From: Talinum fruticosum
Lineage: Eukaryota > Streptophyta > Magnoliopsida > Caryophyllales > Talinaceae
Assembly (NCBI GenBank): GCA_021018815.1
Contig: JAITYX010000077.1
Span: 1,761,501 to 1,825,500, forward strand
Length of the DNA stretch: 64,000 nt
Reading direction: 5' to 3'
The first letter of the stretch is position 1, and the number at the start of each line of letters is the position of its first letter. The position numbers were made by a program, and so were the translations under genes. The notes under the pieces are model-generated. The model was not told the DNA's origin. It saw only the letters and a list, made by a program, of their open reading frames with translations, and did no database searches. This document shows, one piece after another, positions 25,001 through 38,084 of this stretch.

Positions 25001-26155
25001 CAAAAATGGCGGAATTTCACCGGTGAGAAGGTTGCTTGTCACATCAAGTATAGTTAAGGGCGAGTTCTGGCCGAGTGTCCGAGGCAACTCGCCGGAAAGA
25101 TGGTTGGCGAAGAGTTTGAGCTCGGAGAGATTCGGCGAGTCGGCTATGCTTGATGGGATTTCTCCCTCCAATGAGTTCTGGTAAAGGTTGAACGAAGCGA
25201 GTGGCAGCCGAGTCAACTCGCCGGGAATCGTCCCGTTCAGTCTGTTCATTGACGCGTCGAAGCGGCGTAACTCAGTGAGTTTGGACCACCCGGAGGGCAG
25301 TGGCCCACTAAAAGAGTTGCTGTAGAGCTCAATCTGGACGAGACTGGTTAAATCAGTGAGCCAACTCGGGATCGACCCTGTTAACCCATTTTCCGACAGG
25401 TCCAGATTGATGAGCTTCTTGAGTCGACTCAGCGAGTCGGGAATCTCCCCTACCAAATTGCACTTCGCCGCCCACAGAGTCTCCAGACTCGTCAAGTTCC
25501 CCATCTCCGGCCCGAGTCGACTCGGCTGGAACGGGTTATCAGTCAAATTGAGTTGCCTCAGCGTCGCAACATTCCCCATAAACGACGGAAACGGCCCATC
25601 AAGCAAGTTCGAAACGAGCGAGATCACCTCCAATTTCTGGAACCTTCCGAAGCTCGCCGGAACATCGCCGGAGAAGTTGTTCCCACTCAGGTCCAAGTAC
25701 ACAAGACCGGGAATGTCGGCGAGTGATTCCGGCAGGTCGCCGGTGAGGAGGTTCTCGGAGAGGTCGAGGTAGGTGAGATTGCGGCACGTGGAGATATCTG
25801 AGGGGAGGGAGGCGTTAATGTTGTTGTTGGACAGAGAGAGGGAGGAGAGAGAGGGGAGATGGCAGAGGAGGAGAGGGAAAGGGCCGGCGACGTTGGCGTA
25901 AGTGAGGTTGAGGGAGGTGACTGAACCGGTGGAGGTGTCGCAGCCGACGCCCTTCCATGAGCAGGGCGAACTGGCCCCGTCTGTCCAGGGGGAGAAGAAC
26001 CCATCCGGGTCGTCGAGGGCGAGGGTGAGGTTGCGGAGGATCTGGGCTTCGTGGGGGAGAGAGAGAGCGGGAGCGGGAGGAGAGAGAGAGAGGAAGAGGA
26101 GGAGGAAGACGATCATGGCGACAGGGGAAGACTGGGAGTGGGTGGTTCCATCCAA
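22087..26155 (-). CDS. HSL1: LRR receptor-like kinase, HAESA-LIKE 1 type (one apparent 1-base frame break)
   Basis: Exon 1 is 26155-23525 and exon 2 is 22478-22087, with a 1046-bp GT-AG intron splitting the APE codon (IAP-G/AG-YAYTLRV), the intron position I recall for HAESA/HSL genes. The product would be about 1007 aa (Arabidopsis HSL1: 996). It has a signal peptide (M1 or the internal ATG at 26116), the LRRNT motif SPCSWKGVGCD, about 20 LRRs, a Cys-pair GNPGLCGDISGLC in the neighbouring frame, a membrane span at about 634-659, and a full kinase: GTGGSGKVY, VAVKKL, HRDVKSNNILLD, ADFGVAK, GSCGYIAPE. It is an active-type RD kinase of the plasma membrane. Known of the family: HAE/HSL receptors bind IDA or CLE9/10 peptides with SERK co-receptors. 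The frame breaks after GELPR; conserved sequence resumes if one C is restored in the run 24367-24371. Confidence 0.9.
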
Positions 26156-29100
26156 GTTTGGACGTGGGTCATATACGTACTCCTCTTGAGATCTTTTTAG
26201 TCAAAAGAAAAAAGGAAAAAGAAAAAACAATTAGAGAGGAACTTTTTTTATTTATTGTTTTTTAATTTTTGGAAAATGTAGGGGCAGAAAATTAATTGAG
26301 GTGGTAATTTCGAAATGGGAATGGAGAATTGAGGTGGCCTTCACTTGGTATTAGTGTGGACTACGACTGACTACTATTATTAGTGCCACTAATTACTTCT
26401 TTGATGAGTCAATTTACGAGATCATTTTCATGCTAATCAAGGGGTCAGTCAATGCTTCTCAAGGGTCTCTATCTTGATTCCCACTTTCTTTTGAAAATTC
26501 TAAAAATTTAGTATCATAAAACTAGACACATAGAACCCATTTATTTTCATACATCGCTTACTGCTCCATACCATTATTTACCGCTTTCTATACCTCTTTA
26601 CTGATAGATTATACGGAATTCAGGTATACTATAAAAGTAATTAAGTTAGTTGTAAGGAAAATTTGAAAGTATATTTGACTTACTAGTACTAATTAGTCGA
26701 ATCAACCTCGTATTCTAATATATTTTTGAACTGGCTTAATTTGATTTGACTTCGATCTCGTATTATATATATGATTCGTACTTATTCGTGTTATAAATAA
26801 AACCCTCGAGAGTTTAATACATAAATAGATCAACTCATTGATTATATTCATGCATATAAACCCATGTAAGAGGTATGTTGGGGAGTACAAAATGAACCTA
26901 ATTAAACCTAATCCAGTTTTTGAGCTGGTTTTTTCAATGTCCAGAGGGAGTTGGCCACCAGTATGAGAAAAATGAGGACAGGAAATGTAAACCGTTGTGC
27001 ATGTTACATACCCATGCAGCTCATGACCATGTACGTAATCAACCCTACCTTCAGCTTGCATCCATAATTAGTCCTTTGAAAATTATAATTACACTTTTAT
27101 TTTATTATTTTTTCATAACTTATTTGTTAAAATATTTGATTCCCAGTTTCGATTAACCAGTAAATCGAAAAATCCAATTTATTCAATTCCACTTCATATT
27201 TTTTCGAACCGATTAATCCGAAAATAATCGATCAGAAGAGAACCATAAACAAGTCTAATAAACACAAGCATAAGTGAAATGAAGTTGCTTAGAAATTAAC
27301 TAAAAGTATTTTAGTTATTATTGTACTTGAAAAGGCAAGGAAAGAGGTCAAAGAAAGCAGGTGACCCCAAAGTCCACGTGCTTTTTTAGGCTGCTCAGTT
27401 GGCGTCCAAATGCAGATGTTCCAAAATTCCTTTTGCTTTATTTTTTTATTTTTTTTTAAATTTGGGAATGGGAGAGAATGCAATCTAAGATACATATGTA
27501 TGTATATATTCGATGCTGTGGCAGAAAGAATCAACTTACCATATTTTCTTGAGGGTTCTCTTAAAGCATTATACAGATTATAAAACATTTACTGTTCTTG
27601 ATCAAGAGGTTTGAATTCTTCTTCATGCAAGTATGATAGATTCGGATATATATGCATCACATAAGTATTGTACTATCAGTTACATTCCATGACATATATT
27701 ATTGTATAGATTAGTAACAGTTCTACGTTAACGTATTTTTCTACAAGTATACACTATCATGGGTATTTCTTATTGACCCTCTACACCACCAAGAAGTAAA
27801 ACATCATATCACTCTTATTACATCCGTTGATTGGAAAGAAAAAGTTTATTACTTATAGAATACCAATCTCACATTCACCAGATACACAATATATACACAT
27901 ATCTCTTCAAATTTGAACATTCTTTGAAATCAAATATAATTTATCTTTTTTTTCCCACAGGTACAAGTAGAGGGAGAAAAGGAAGAGAGGTGTTTGTCGT
28001 CCTACACTATCAATAAACTTATCATTATGCCATTTATCTTGATCTTTCTCCTAATATATTTACTACCTATACTATCTCTAGTTTTTAAGACAATATTCTT
28101 TACAAGCATATATGTCTACATTTTTAATTTAAGTTGTTATTTACAAAGTTGCTAATTTTATTATCAGCATTTTTAATTTAAGTTGTTATTTATGTTTATT
28201 TTATTAATTATTAATTCATTAAGATCCGCAATATTACTCATATATAGCACGAATCCAGTACTAGTATTGTATACTTATAATATTCTAATATTCAATACTT
28301 ATTAACATTAATAATATTAATAACACTAATCTAACTGTCATCAACAATATATTAGTTATGACAACCATTTTATTTGGGTTAAAACAAGATAAACATGCCA
28401 AATCATCACATAAGAATCCTCCTTGAAGATAATTATTAAATAAAAAAAAAAGTTTACCAGCATTTGCAGTTTCCCAAAAAAGGTGATCTTTGTCCCTACT
28501 TTTTTTTTTTTTTTTTGAATGACTCTACTTTTTTTTTTAGAATGAAAATAATTAGAAATTTAATTAACAATGATTCATATACGCATAATATAGTTGAGAT
28601 TATATTTTAGCCAATATGAATTATATAGGGATACTTCATCAATCTAAATATTCATATTATAACTTCTTTTTTTCTTTTGCAAGAAAGACTCATTTATATA
28701 TTAATGTAGGAAATTAAAAAATTATTTATTTTTTCCTTCCCTAAATTTAAAATTAGCCTGAAGAGAGTGATCCTTAGCTCACTTAGAAGCCATCTTAGAT
28801 CTCAAACTAGCAAGTTTTAAACTAATTAAGGCTTAATTTCTAGTTAATAGCTAGGCAAGCTTAGCCTTTACTTTTAAGGTTAGTTTGGCCTAGGATGAGA
28901 TAAATAACTTTTTGAAAATATACATACAAAAATCGCCCCCCTCCCCAAAAAAATTACAAAAAAATAACCTGAATGAGTAGATTTTATACAAACAACAACA
29001 ATTTTTATTATGGGCTCTGCTTAGATGAAGTCCGGAAAGATTCAAATGTAGGCGAGTCTTATCTTTACACACATCTCTAATAACAGAGAGATCGATTGAT

Positions 29101-29948
29101 TTTACACAAACAAGGTACAAAAAGAAAAACTAAAACATAGAACAAAAAAATATTCCTTCTAGAGCCATAAGATGGATCAAATAAAGCAAATCAAAAAGGT
29201 TTAAAGATGTACAAGTCCAACTGAAAAAGGCATAACAAGGCAATAATTAAGCTGCCACTATGCCCTTTGATTATCTAATCTTTACAATAACGACATTGAT
29301 TTAATTTTAAAAAATAGGATTAGGAAATAACATAAATACAAAAGCAATAGCATAAGTTAATTTTTAAGGGGGCTGTTGTTGACCAATGACCATAGATTTC
29401 ACAAGATTTTTTTAATAAAAAAGGGTAAAATCATGCATCTTTAGGCTCCACTTTTTATAACTTTTTGCAAACATTTGGGTCACTATAGGATAATATATTT
29501 GAGAAAATGAAATAAAATTAATTTTATGGTTGTTCCAACCCATTTGAGCTCTTGCCCATATCTCAATCATAATTATCACCTTATGGGTCTAGAAGGCCTT
29601 TTTACTAGCCCACTTTTTTTCGATAATTTATTGGCAAAAGGCCAAAGTAAGTAAACATACAATCATAATAATAGTTGTAATTACAAGAAAAGAAATCAAA
29701 CAATAACACTATAAAACGACAATAAAATAATTCTTATCACTTATTGTCAACCCTTTGTATATTCTGACGGAACTCCTTGTCGTGGCATGGGTACCTTAAT
29801 TATCCTTTAATGTTCTATTGAAGTAAGAAAACTAAATCTGGAGCAAATTTTATACCCCGAAAAGAATGAATCTCAAGCAAGAAGACTTAATACTAGCCTA
29901 CTTACCCCAACTAATTTCTCCTCCAAACATTTTAGACTTTTTTTTTAT

Positions 29949-30002
29949 AATTTCATTTATTTTGAGAGAGGGGTTTTCTTTAATTTCATTTATTTTGAGA
30001 GA
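29949..30002. repeat. 33-bp tandem duplication
   Basis: AATTTCATTTATTTTGAGAG occurs at 29949 and again at 29982. Confidence 0.85.
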
Positions 30003-33000
30003 AAATTTCTCTATGTTTACACACTACTACTTTGTGAATAATTGGTGACAAATGACTAACTAGGAGACCAAAACCCAAAGGACCTTTTCAATAAAAAAAA
30101 AAAAGAAAAAAGGGAGGAAGACTTTGTTGGTGTACACAATCATTTTCCCCTAAGAAAGTTCTCTAATTATTGTAATTAGGGACTAAGGATAGTGTTAGGA
30201 CACTTTAATTTGCCTTTTGGACCTCTTAATTCCTCTTCTAGTATTAGAAAAAAAGGAGCAAAGTTCACCCTTCAATGCTATAATCATGTCACATTAATGG
30301 AAATTTTGGACATTGAATTGGCTTGCTATAATATTATTAGATCATTAGTAAGAGGTCATATCGGAACCCATTTCAAAATTTTCATATATAATAATATCAG
30401 AACTGAATTAAGAGGTCATATATAACATAATTGTCGGTATCTCTTGTTATATATTCTCAAATCACAACCAAACGTCATTAGGTGGTTACTTGCAAAGTTT
30501 CAAAGCTAAGTCTTCCAAACTTTGCTAAGGGAAGCCCTTCCCCATTAGCTAAGTTAGGTTTGCCCAACTAATCAACAAGCTAGGGTTAATTTAATTTTTA
30601 TCATTGATCTCGCAATTAATGATATACTTTTAAGTAATTTTTCAAAGATTTTGATCACATCACAAGGGTTGGTTAGGGCAAATACAGTCATCAAACATTA
30701 GGAATTAAACAGCCATAAAGAGGGGTAGCTTACCAAATGAGCTAGAGTAGTTATTATGTATCTATCGAAACTGTGTTCATCGTACTCATAACTGTTATTT
30801 AGATTTATCATTTGAATTTTCTAATTAACCCAATATTCTTCAATTCTAACTATATTAATGATTTGATAGCACTCACATAATGAGTAACATTTAAAATATA
30901 ATGTAAATACGGGCACATTTAAAGTCTATATATATATATATATGTATATGTAATCAATGTAGAGATATGTGTGCAAGGTTTAATATAAGCATAATTCACA
31001 CCAATAAATACCCAATAACATATTACCTTTTACATAAAGGATTTATATATCATTTTGGTGGACAAGGTTTTTTTTTTGGTTGTTGTAGTAAAATATATGT
31101 AAAAAGAATTAATAAATATCGAGAAAAGATGGTCTTAAGGACCGTTTTAGAGCACGCGGAATTGAAAATGGACCCTCTTTTCAACCAATACATTTAAAAA
31201 AAATAGTACATGTTAGATAAAAGTGACAAGTACATGTATTAGTGTATATTATATAATAATATAAGTGGCTTAAATTCATAGGTTAGGACTTATAGAAGGG
31301 TTCCAATATAAATGAAAATTATAAATAAATTATGAGTAATTCCAAAATAGAATTCAAAGCTTTTTTTTTTTCTTTCAATTAAATAAAAATCCACAATTTA
31401 ATTAATATTCAGAATTCCACTACAACAAAGGAATTTGATGCTAACGGTGCCAACCACGTATACAAAGTTGGTCCATTTTAGTCAACTCTCTCACTGTTCC
31501 TTTTTGGACTTTCTCACTAATCATACAGATTTATTATTTTTTTGGGATTTTTAATATGGTTTTGATGTTTTCTTATTAAACCTTTGGTAATATTTAGTGT
31601 AACATGAACTTCAAAAATTTTAAAAGTAAAAAAAAAAATTTTATATGTTTCTTTATAAATAACGTATTTATGTACATAACTATTTATAGATGATATTTTG
31701 TAAAAGTGATTAATTTGCATGAACTAAAACTGAAACAATAAAGAAAAAAAAAAGTACAAGTACACATAATTTCAAAATGTCGATTAAGATACTTTGAGAG
31801 TTGGTCTAATCTTTAGTTGAAATACCTTAAAGTTTTATTTTTTAAAGTCGGATCAAGTTCGAACCGCATTGAGATCGGTAAGTAAATTACGTCGTCTAGA
31901 GGAACAAGGCAGGGGATCTAGGTGAGGTCCATTAACTGTCCGACAAATTGTCCAAACTAGAGAGAGTGTTGCCCTCCCCCCTTCAAATTTGAACCTAGAA
32001 AGAACGTATAATAAGCAAGTCGGATGTCAGCCGCTCCATAGCGACTTCGGCGAGACACCTTTAAGTTATACTTCTTAAAGTATATTTTTTTCTTTCCCTT
32101 TTTTTCCCCTTTCGAGGGTACTAAGCTAGCTGCTTAGGAAGTCTAATGGGCGTTTAATATGTGAAATTAAAGAGCCTCAGTTTTTGTTCCTACTATACTA
32201 AGAAAATGGTGCCCAATATGAAAGGATAGACTTTATGAAAACATGTCATGGAATTAATTTTGTAAATTTAAACAATTCCAACACATTAACTTCATTTATT
32301 TTATTTTAAAAGTTTTGAAACAATACTCAATAAATATAGTTAAAATTTTCAATAAATTTTCACACCATAATATGACATATATAAAAAAACTTGTACATGT
32401 ACTTCAAATTTTAGAGAGTTATAGGAAAAGTTTATAGGGGTGTATTGGTAATTTTAGAATATGGTTTTGCTTTCTACCTTGTTTGAGAATAGGAACAAAA
32501 TCTTGGGAATATTATTAGAATTGAAGGATGGGCTTTTGGGTAGAGAATAATTTTTTTGTTTTTGTTTTTTTTTTTTTGAGGGTGAGATGTGAAGAAAGAG
32601 AAACATGTTCTAGAAGTAGGTCTCCTTGTCTCTCTCTATGATGTTTTTTTATAAAAAAAAAAAAAAAAGAGTCAAATTAAGGTTTTGGCATTTATACCAT
32701 GCTTCAAAGGTCTTTGTTGTAAAGAAATTGACATTGAAAGAGACTAATGACTTCCTTTTTACCTTTTGTTACTTTCAGATTGACAAACTCAAGTCTAAAC
32801 CAATAACATGTTTAGGGTAATTTGGATTACTATAATTACTCACACACCATTCGTATTCCATGTCAGACTCGACTTTAAAAGGGGTGTCGATTATATATTC
32901 TTGTATTGTGTATTGGTTATTTTTATGTATAAACTATAGGTATGTAATTATTTATATATCTTTATCTAATAAGAAAGATGAATCTTCATCCAAACTATCG

Positions 33001-35097
33001 AAAAAATAATAGCATACATAGTCGTTTTAACTATCATTAGCTGACATAAAGTCTATGCAAGGATAAAAACAGTCATGTGGTCACCATGCAAGTCTATCTA
33101 ATACAAAGAGCAAAAGCAAGGGTTATTCCACGGAGATTGAGACGCAAAGGAACTGGTAGCATACTATTTAGGGCTAATTTTTACCGTTGTTTGCCGCTCT
33201 ATATCGAACTTGAATATGCTTTTTACACTACTTTTTACAATTGTTCATTTATTGCTCTTAATCACAAACTGATGAAAATCCTACTGCATGCTTATTTCTA
33301 CCCCTTATCGTTTATCGCTCATTGTTTTTTCTTAATATAAGTTTAAGTTTATCGCTAGTTTATATTGATGAAACGAATATCATAAACATTTATCATTTAA
33401 ACATCCTTCAAAACAAAAGGATTTAAGAGGCATTAAACCCCAAAAAAATTCATGATTATTTCAAAGAACATGATTGTATATGAAATGTATTAGGTCGTTT
33501 TTTGCTCAAAATCATGTGGGTTTTTTGTTGGGGTAGGTTTTGGTCATTTCAGAAAATTGCAAGCTTGAATTTTTGTTTTTGTTTTTGTTTTCTGGGTTAG
33601 ACATGATTGTAAAATGTCCCCAGTTCGTAAATTTTGGTGTTCCCTTTCATTTTTGCATCATATCAATTGATTGATTTGCCAAACTTTCCGTAAATTTGGA
33701 CCAATTTATATTCAAGGCCATAAAATTCAATTCAACTATCATTATATGATGTGATTTGCTATTGCTACACTCCTTCATCAAGCTAAAATAAATCTCGATT
33801 TTATTTTATCAAGGTAACATAATAAAATTTTTATTCGAAGTTGTAAACAAAAATATTATTTAACAGCACGGTTTTATCTAAAAGATATTATAAAATCGAA
33901 GTTTAAAATTTTACTTTCAGTAAGTGGATGACTAGATATTTGTCTAAAGGTGGTGAGTTTATAAAAGAGAATATTCACATCTATCCTCCCTCCAGTTTTT
34001 TTTTTGTTTTAATTTCTTTAGCCCTTAATTTTTGTATTAATTTTATCCCCTCCCCCTCAACTTCATATAAAATAATATTAAACACCAAACTTTATAAAAA
34101 TGCCCTTCATCATTGATTTTATAAATTACATTAGGGATAAAATATAAAAAAACCTTATACATAACAAGAAATAAAAGAAAACAAGAAAATGAGAATATAA
34201 TTATTATAATTAAAAAAATCATATAGGTTTAGTTGAATTTTGATATTAAAACATATAAAAATTATTAAAGTAAATGAACTGAACATAATTTTGAATCAAA
34301 TAATGTTACAATAATGTTGAAATTTGAATAAATGAATTAGAAAAATAATTTGATAAAGTTAATTAAAATAAATTAAATATAAATTAAAGAAAATTGAACT
34401 AAAACAATAAAGTTTCCTGAAACATATCTTTGTTTTACAAAAGCCTTACTAGATCATAAAAATAATATTATACAACACACTTAAATTTTAACATAATTTA
34501 TTTAAAATAAATAGATGTAATTACATCATCGTAATCTAATCAAAAGGAAAAAAAAAGCCTAAGTACATAACATTAATGAAAGGTTTCATGTTTAATTTTT
34601 AGCCAATATTTTATGTATTAATATTATATTTTTGTAAGTTAAATGAATATGATTTTATTTTTAAAAAAATAATATTTTTTAATGTAGAATTTTACATGTA
34701 GTTCTTATTTCATAACTTTAATAATTTAACCAAAATCAAATATATAAAAGATAATTTCATAAATTTTTGTATTTAAGATCATTTTAAATAAATGTGAAGG
34801 GGTTTAAAAATTAATTAAAAAAACTCTGGGTCAAAGAAACTAAAGCAAAATAACTCAAGGGGTGGATAGATGTAGATATTCCTTTATGAAAGTCACCTTT
34901 AAATATATAATTAATCACTTCTGAGTTAATTTAATACTCTTATACACTATGAATAGGCAATCTAATTATAAAATTTTTTTGCATAAGATGGTCTCATTAA
35001 CTGCTTATTTAATATTACAAGAATAATAAAACCGTGATTACTTAAAGAAGTTTTAGCATAGAAAAAGTGACAGTCAATAATCTCTCTGTTCTATTTA

Positions 35098-35211
35098 GTT
35101 GTAAGGAGTTGTAAGTAAAGTTGTAAGGGGGCCTGTAAGCAATTGTGAGGAGTTATAAGGAGTTGTAAGCAATTGTAAGGAGTTATAAGAAGTTGTAAGG
35201 AACTGTAAGAG
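35098..35211. repeat. minisatellite of ~12-base GAGTTGTAAG-like units
   Basis: About nine imperfect units of the form GAGTTGTAAG plus CAATTGTAAG variants, in one orientation. Confidence 0.85.
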
Positions 35212-37203
35212 CTAAAATTAAATAAAAATATTATTTTATTTTATTTTTTATTTTGTCTATCCTTGTATAACCCTTGGTTGATCACCTCCCCCTTCCCAAA
35301 AAAATAAAATAAAATTTAACAACTAGATTGTGATGACATGTCCTATGATTTTTAGGTTAATTTGTGTAATATAGGCACAAGTCTATTACATGATTTGGTA
35401 ATAGGCCCCTATTAGGAGGAATTAGGCAGCTACTAGAAATTTGATGAAGGCTTCTAGACATTTCAAATAATGATTGTCCCATATTCATATGTTGGTTAGA
35501 TTTTCCTAAATTTAGTATATATGGAGTAGTTGTTAAAGCATTTTTGTTTGACTATATGGCGATTTTTTAATATCGTGTTCATTTGTTTTTAATTGCAGAT
35601 AATTAGATACATCGGTTTGACTACTGGTTATGTGGATTATAATAAGTTTTTAAACATTTTTTTGCTTCTTATAAGGCTATTATGAGCTGAACACACTTAC
35701 GGAGTTAAATAAGATATTAGCTTTTTAGGACGAGAAGTAAACTGTTAGGTGCTATTACGACATATTAAACAAAATATTTCGATAAGTTTACGTTAATTTA
35801 ATTGGTGAAGTACCTAAAAACATAACTGAATAAAAAAAACAAATTTATAAATTATTTCGGAAGTCAAATTTTAAAGGGTCAATGGAATCGAATGAGATGG
35901 GTTTCTGGAGTGGCACACTTATAAACTCAAGTTCACAAAAAGTTAAAAGCCCAGAAAGCCCATTATGATTTTGGATAATTTCCTACTTGATTTCCAGCCC
36001 ATTTAGCTACAAAGTTTGTTACATGTTAATTAGATTTTAAAATTGTTGAGAATAAATATTGCGTGGACAAATTTGTCGACTAACAATTAATTTTTCATAA
36101 ATGTCATTAGATTTTGAAGTTTAGATATATATTTTTTTAATAAGAGTCACAAATGACAGTATAATATAATAGAGGAATATGAAATTAAATCCGAAATCTA
36201 ATATACTCAAAACCTCGCTCGACTACTAGACAAAGATCTTACTGATTATTTGAATTTAGACATTACAAAGACGAAAGATCAATCCCGTAGTTTGACATTA
36301 ATTCAATGTTGAAAGCCCTGAGATCGGAACGTAACAACACATCGTTTAGGAATTGATTTATTAGAATAAGTAATTAACAAAATAGATAATCAATCAGGCA
36401 ATTAAGGAAATGAGAAAACGAATTATCAACTTAATGATCATTATAACACTATCATCCAAACAAAAAAAGAAAAGGAAAAAGGATAATGCCTAAAGAGAAA
36501 AGGTGGATTTCACATTAAAACAAAACCAAAAAAAAAAAAACTAAAACAGAAAGAGTGTGAGATTGCTTAAATTGACAATTTAAAGGTAAAAGAAATAGTT
36601 AATAGTACCCCCCAAAAAAAAAAAAAAAAGAAAAACCCCATAAATACAAGTCACACAATTTAGCTGACACATGAATGCAATGGCGTACAAGGTATTCTAC
36701 TACCCAAAATAACATCTAGGCACCCATAACCTAAGTTCAAGAAACCTAAAAATTAGAGTAATAATAATGTCGGGATTCAGTTTGAAATCGGTTAAGTACC
36801 TTGTTACGAACGTCCGATCAAATATCAATTAGATATTGTAGATAATATTATATTAAGTCTCAATCTTGTTGAGTTTATAGTTTGACGAGATAATATAACC
36901 AAAATCAATAATAAAAATTTCAAATTACTTCGTTTGGATTCGATTAATTTAACTTATAGTTGTTGAAATTTTAATCTACAATTTTTAATAATAATTACTT
37001 TTATGCATGACACAAAATGTGAATATGGTTGACAATCATCTTGATTGTCAAGTAACAAGAACACCGGCTCTTAAATAATAATCCAAATAAGCTTAGCTTT
37101 CCATTAAATACAACTCTTTGGGATGCCTCTTTCTTGCAAGGGATGACTAGAAAAGCTACTACCCTTCCCTTTTCCCCCACTCAATGCATCATCTCTTTTG
37201 CCA

Positions 37204-37209
37204 TATAAA
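37204..37209 (+). promoter_or_regulatory. TATA box of first DMP gene
   Basis: TATAAA in CCATATAAAG, 84 bases before the ATG at 37288. The spacing suits a start about 30 bases downstream with a short leader. Confidence 0.6.
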
Positions 37210-37287
37210 GACATTCTCTCCAGCACCTGTTAAGGCACAACAAACAGCAATCAAAACAAGATATAGAGATCAATCCAAAAGACACCA

Positions 37288-37938
37288 ATGGATATCAAAG
37301 TAAGCGACACCCGAGGAACCCATCACGAAGATGATGATGACCAGAAGCTCCCCCTCCTCGGAGACTCGAGCAAATCGTTGCCTGATACAGTTGAGAGAAA
37401 CCCAATTCAACAAGCCATGAGTCAGACATTTCAGAGCACGGCTCACTTGGCCAAACTCCTGCCCACCGGTACTGTCCTGGCCTTCCATCTCTTATCCCCG
37501 GTTTTCACAAACCAAGGTGACTGTGACACAGTGAGTCGAGCCATGACCTCTGCCCTCATTGCCCTTTGTGGGTTGTCGTGCTTCCTGCTTAGCTTCAGTG
37601 ACAGCTTCAAGGACAAAGACGGAAATATCTGTTATGGGTTTGCCACAATCCATGGTCTCTGGGTTATAGATGGTTCAGCAAACCTTCCGAAAGAGATGGC
37701 TGATAGCTACCGGCTTAGATTCATGGATTTCGTGCATGCTTTCATGTCAGTGCTAGTTTTCGCTGCAGTTGCACTCTTTGATAAGAACACGGTCCAGTGC
37801 TTCTATCCAACGCCATCAACAGAGATCCAAGAGATTCTTACCGCGCTTCCTGTTGGAATTGGAGTCATTTGCAGCATGGTGTTTGTTGCATTCCCTACAA
37901 CACGCCATGGTATCGGCTTTCCATTAACTGCTAATTGA
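37288..37938 (+). CDS. DMP (DUF679) four-span membrane protein, copy A
   Basis: Single exon, 216 aa, the usual size and intronless form of DMP genes. A hydrophilic acidic N-terminus contains a dileucine-like KLPLLGD (about residues 20-26). The family core QTFQSTAHLAKLLPTGTVLA follows. Four hydrophobic spans lie at about 57-74, 86-104, 147-164 and 186-203, with the signatures SFSDSFKDKDGN, GLWVIDG, FVHAFMSVLVFA and KNTVQCFYP, and the C-terminus HGIGFPLTAN. Known of the family: DMPs sit in ER, tonoplast or plasma membrane and act in membrane remodelling; DMP8/9 act in sperm at fertilisation. Which DMP this is cannot be decided by eye (it resembles the DMP4 group). It is followed 1.6 kb downstream by a second copy in the same orientation, so the pair is a tandem duplication. 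Confidence 0.9.
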   Translation: MDIKVSDTRGTHHEDDDDQKLPLLGDSSKSLPDTVERNPIQQAMSQTFQSTAHLAKLLPTGTVLAFHLLSPVFTNQGDCDTVSRAMTSALIALCGLSCFLLSFSDSFKDKDGNICYGFATIHGLWVIDGSANLPKEMADSYRLRFMDFVHAFMSVLVFAAVALFDKNTVQCFYPTPSTEIQEILTALPVGIGVICSMVFVAFPTTRHGIGFPLTAN

Positions 37939-37990
37939 TACTTCATGCTTCGCATCATGTTGTGTATCGGCCTATACATGCTCTTGTTTT

Positions 37991-38084
37991 TCTGTTACAC
38001 ATTGTGTTAATATATGATCAGTACTTTCTAATGAGTGAGTTCTGTTACACATTGTGTTAATATATGATCAGTACTTTCTAATGA
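37991..38084. repeat. 50-bp tandem duplication in the 3' region of DMP copy A
   Basis: The 44-base block beginning TCTGTTACACATTGTG at 37991 is repeated without visible change at 38041. It begins about 50 bases after the stop codon, so it may duplicate poly(A) signals. The identity suggests a recent event. Confidence 0.95.

Larger units (their letters stand above)
26156..37203. other. 11-kb AT-rich gene-free region
   Basis: No conserved coding segment was recognised on either strand. ORFs here are short and low in complexity. Small structures: tandem copies of a 25-base string at 28119 and 28168, a 21-base repeat at 29949 and 29982, and a GTAAG minisatellite at 35098-35211. A GC-richer patch at about 31850-32060 is unexplained. 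The last ~100 bases hold the promoter of the first DMP gene. Confidence 0.6.

Noticed and set aside
31850..32060. GC-richer island with GTTCGAACC-like string
   Set aside because: No coding frame, repeat borders or RNA structure that I could support.
33077..33340. 87-aa ORF with a basic start
   Set aside because: No domain, signal peptide or conserved motif; AT-rich chance ORF.
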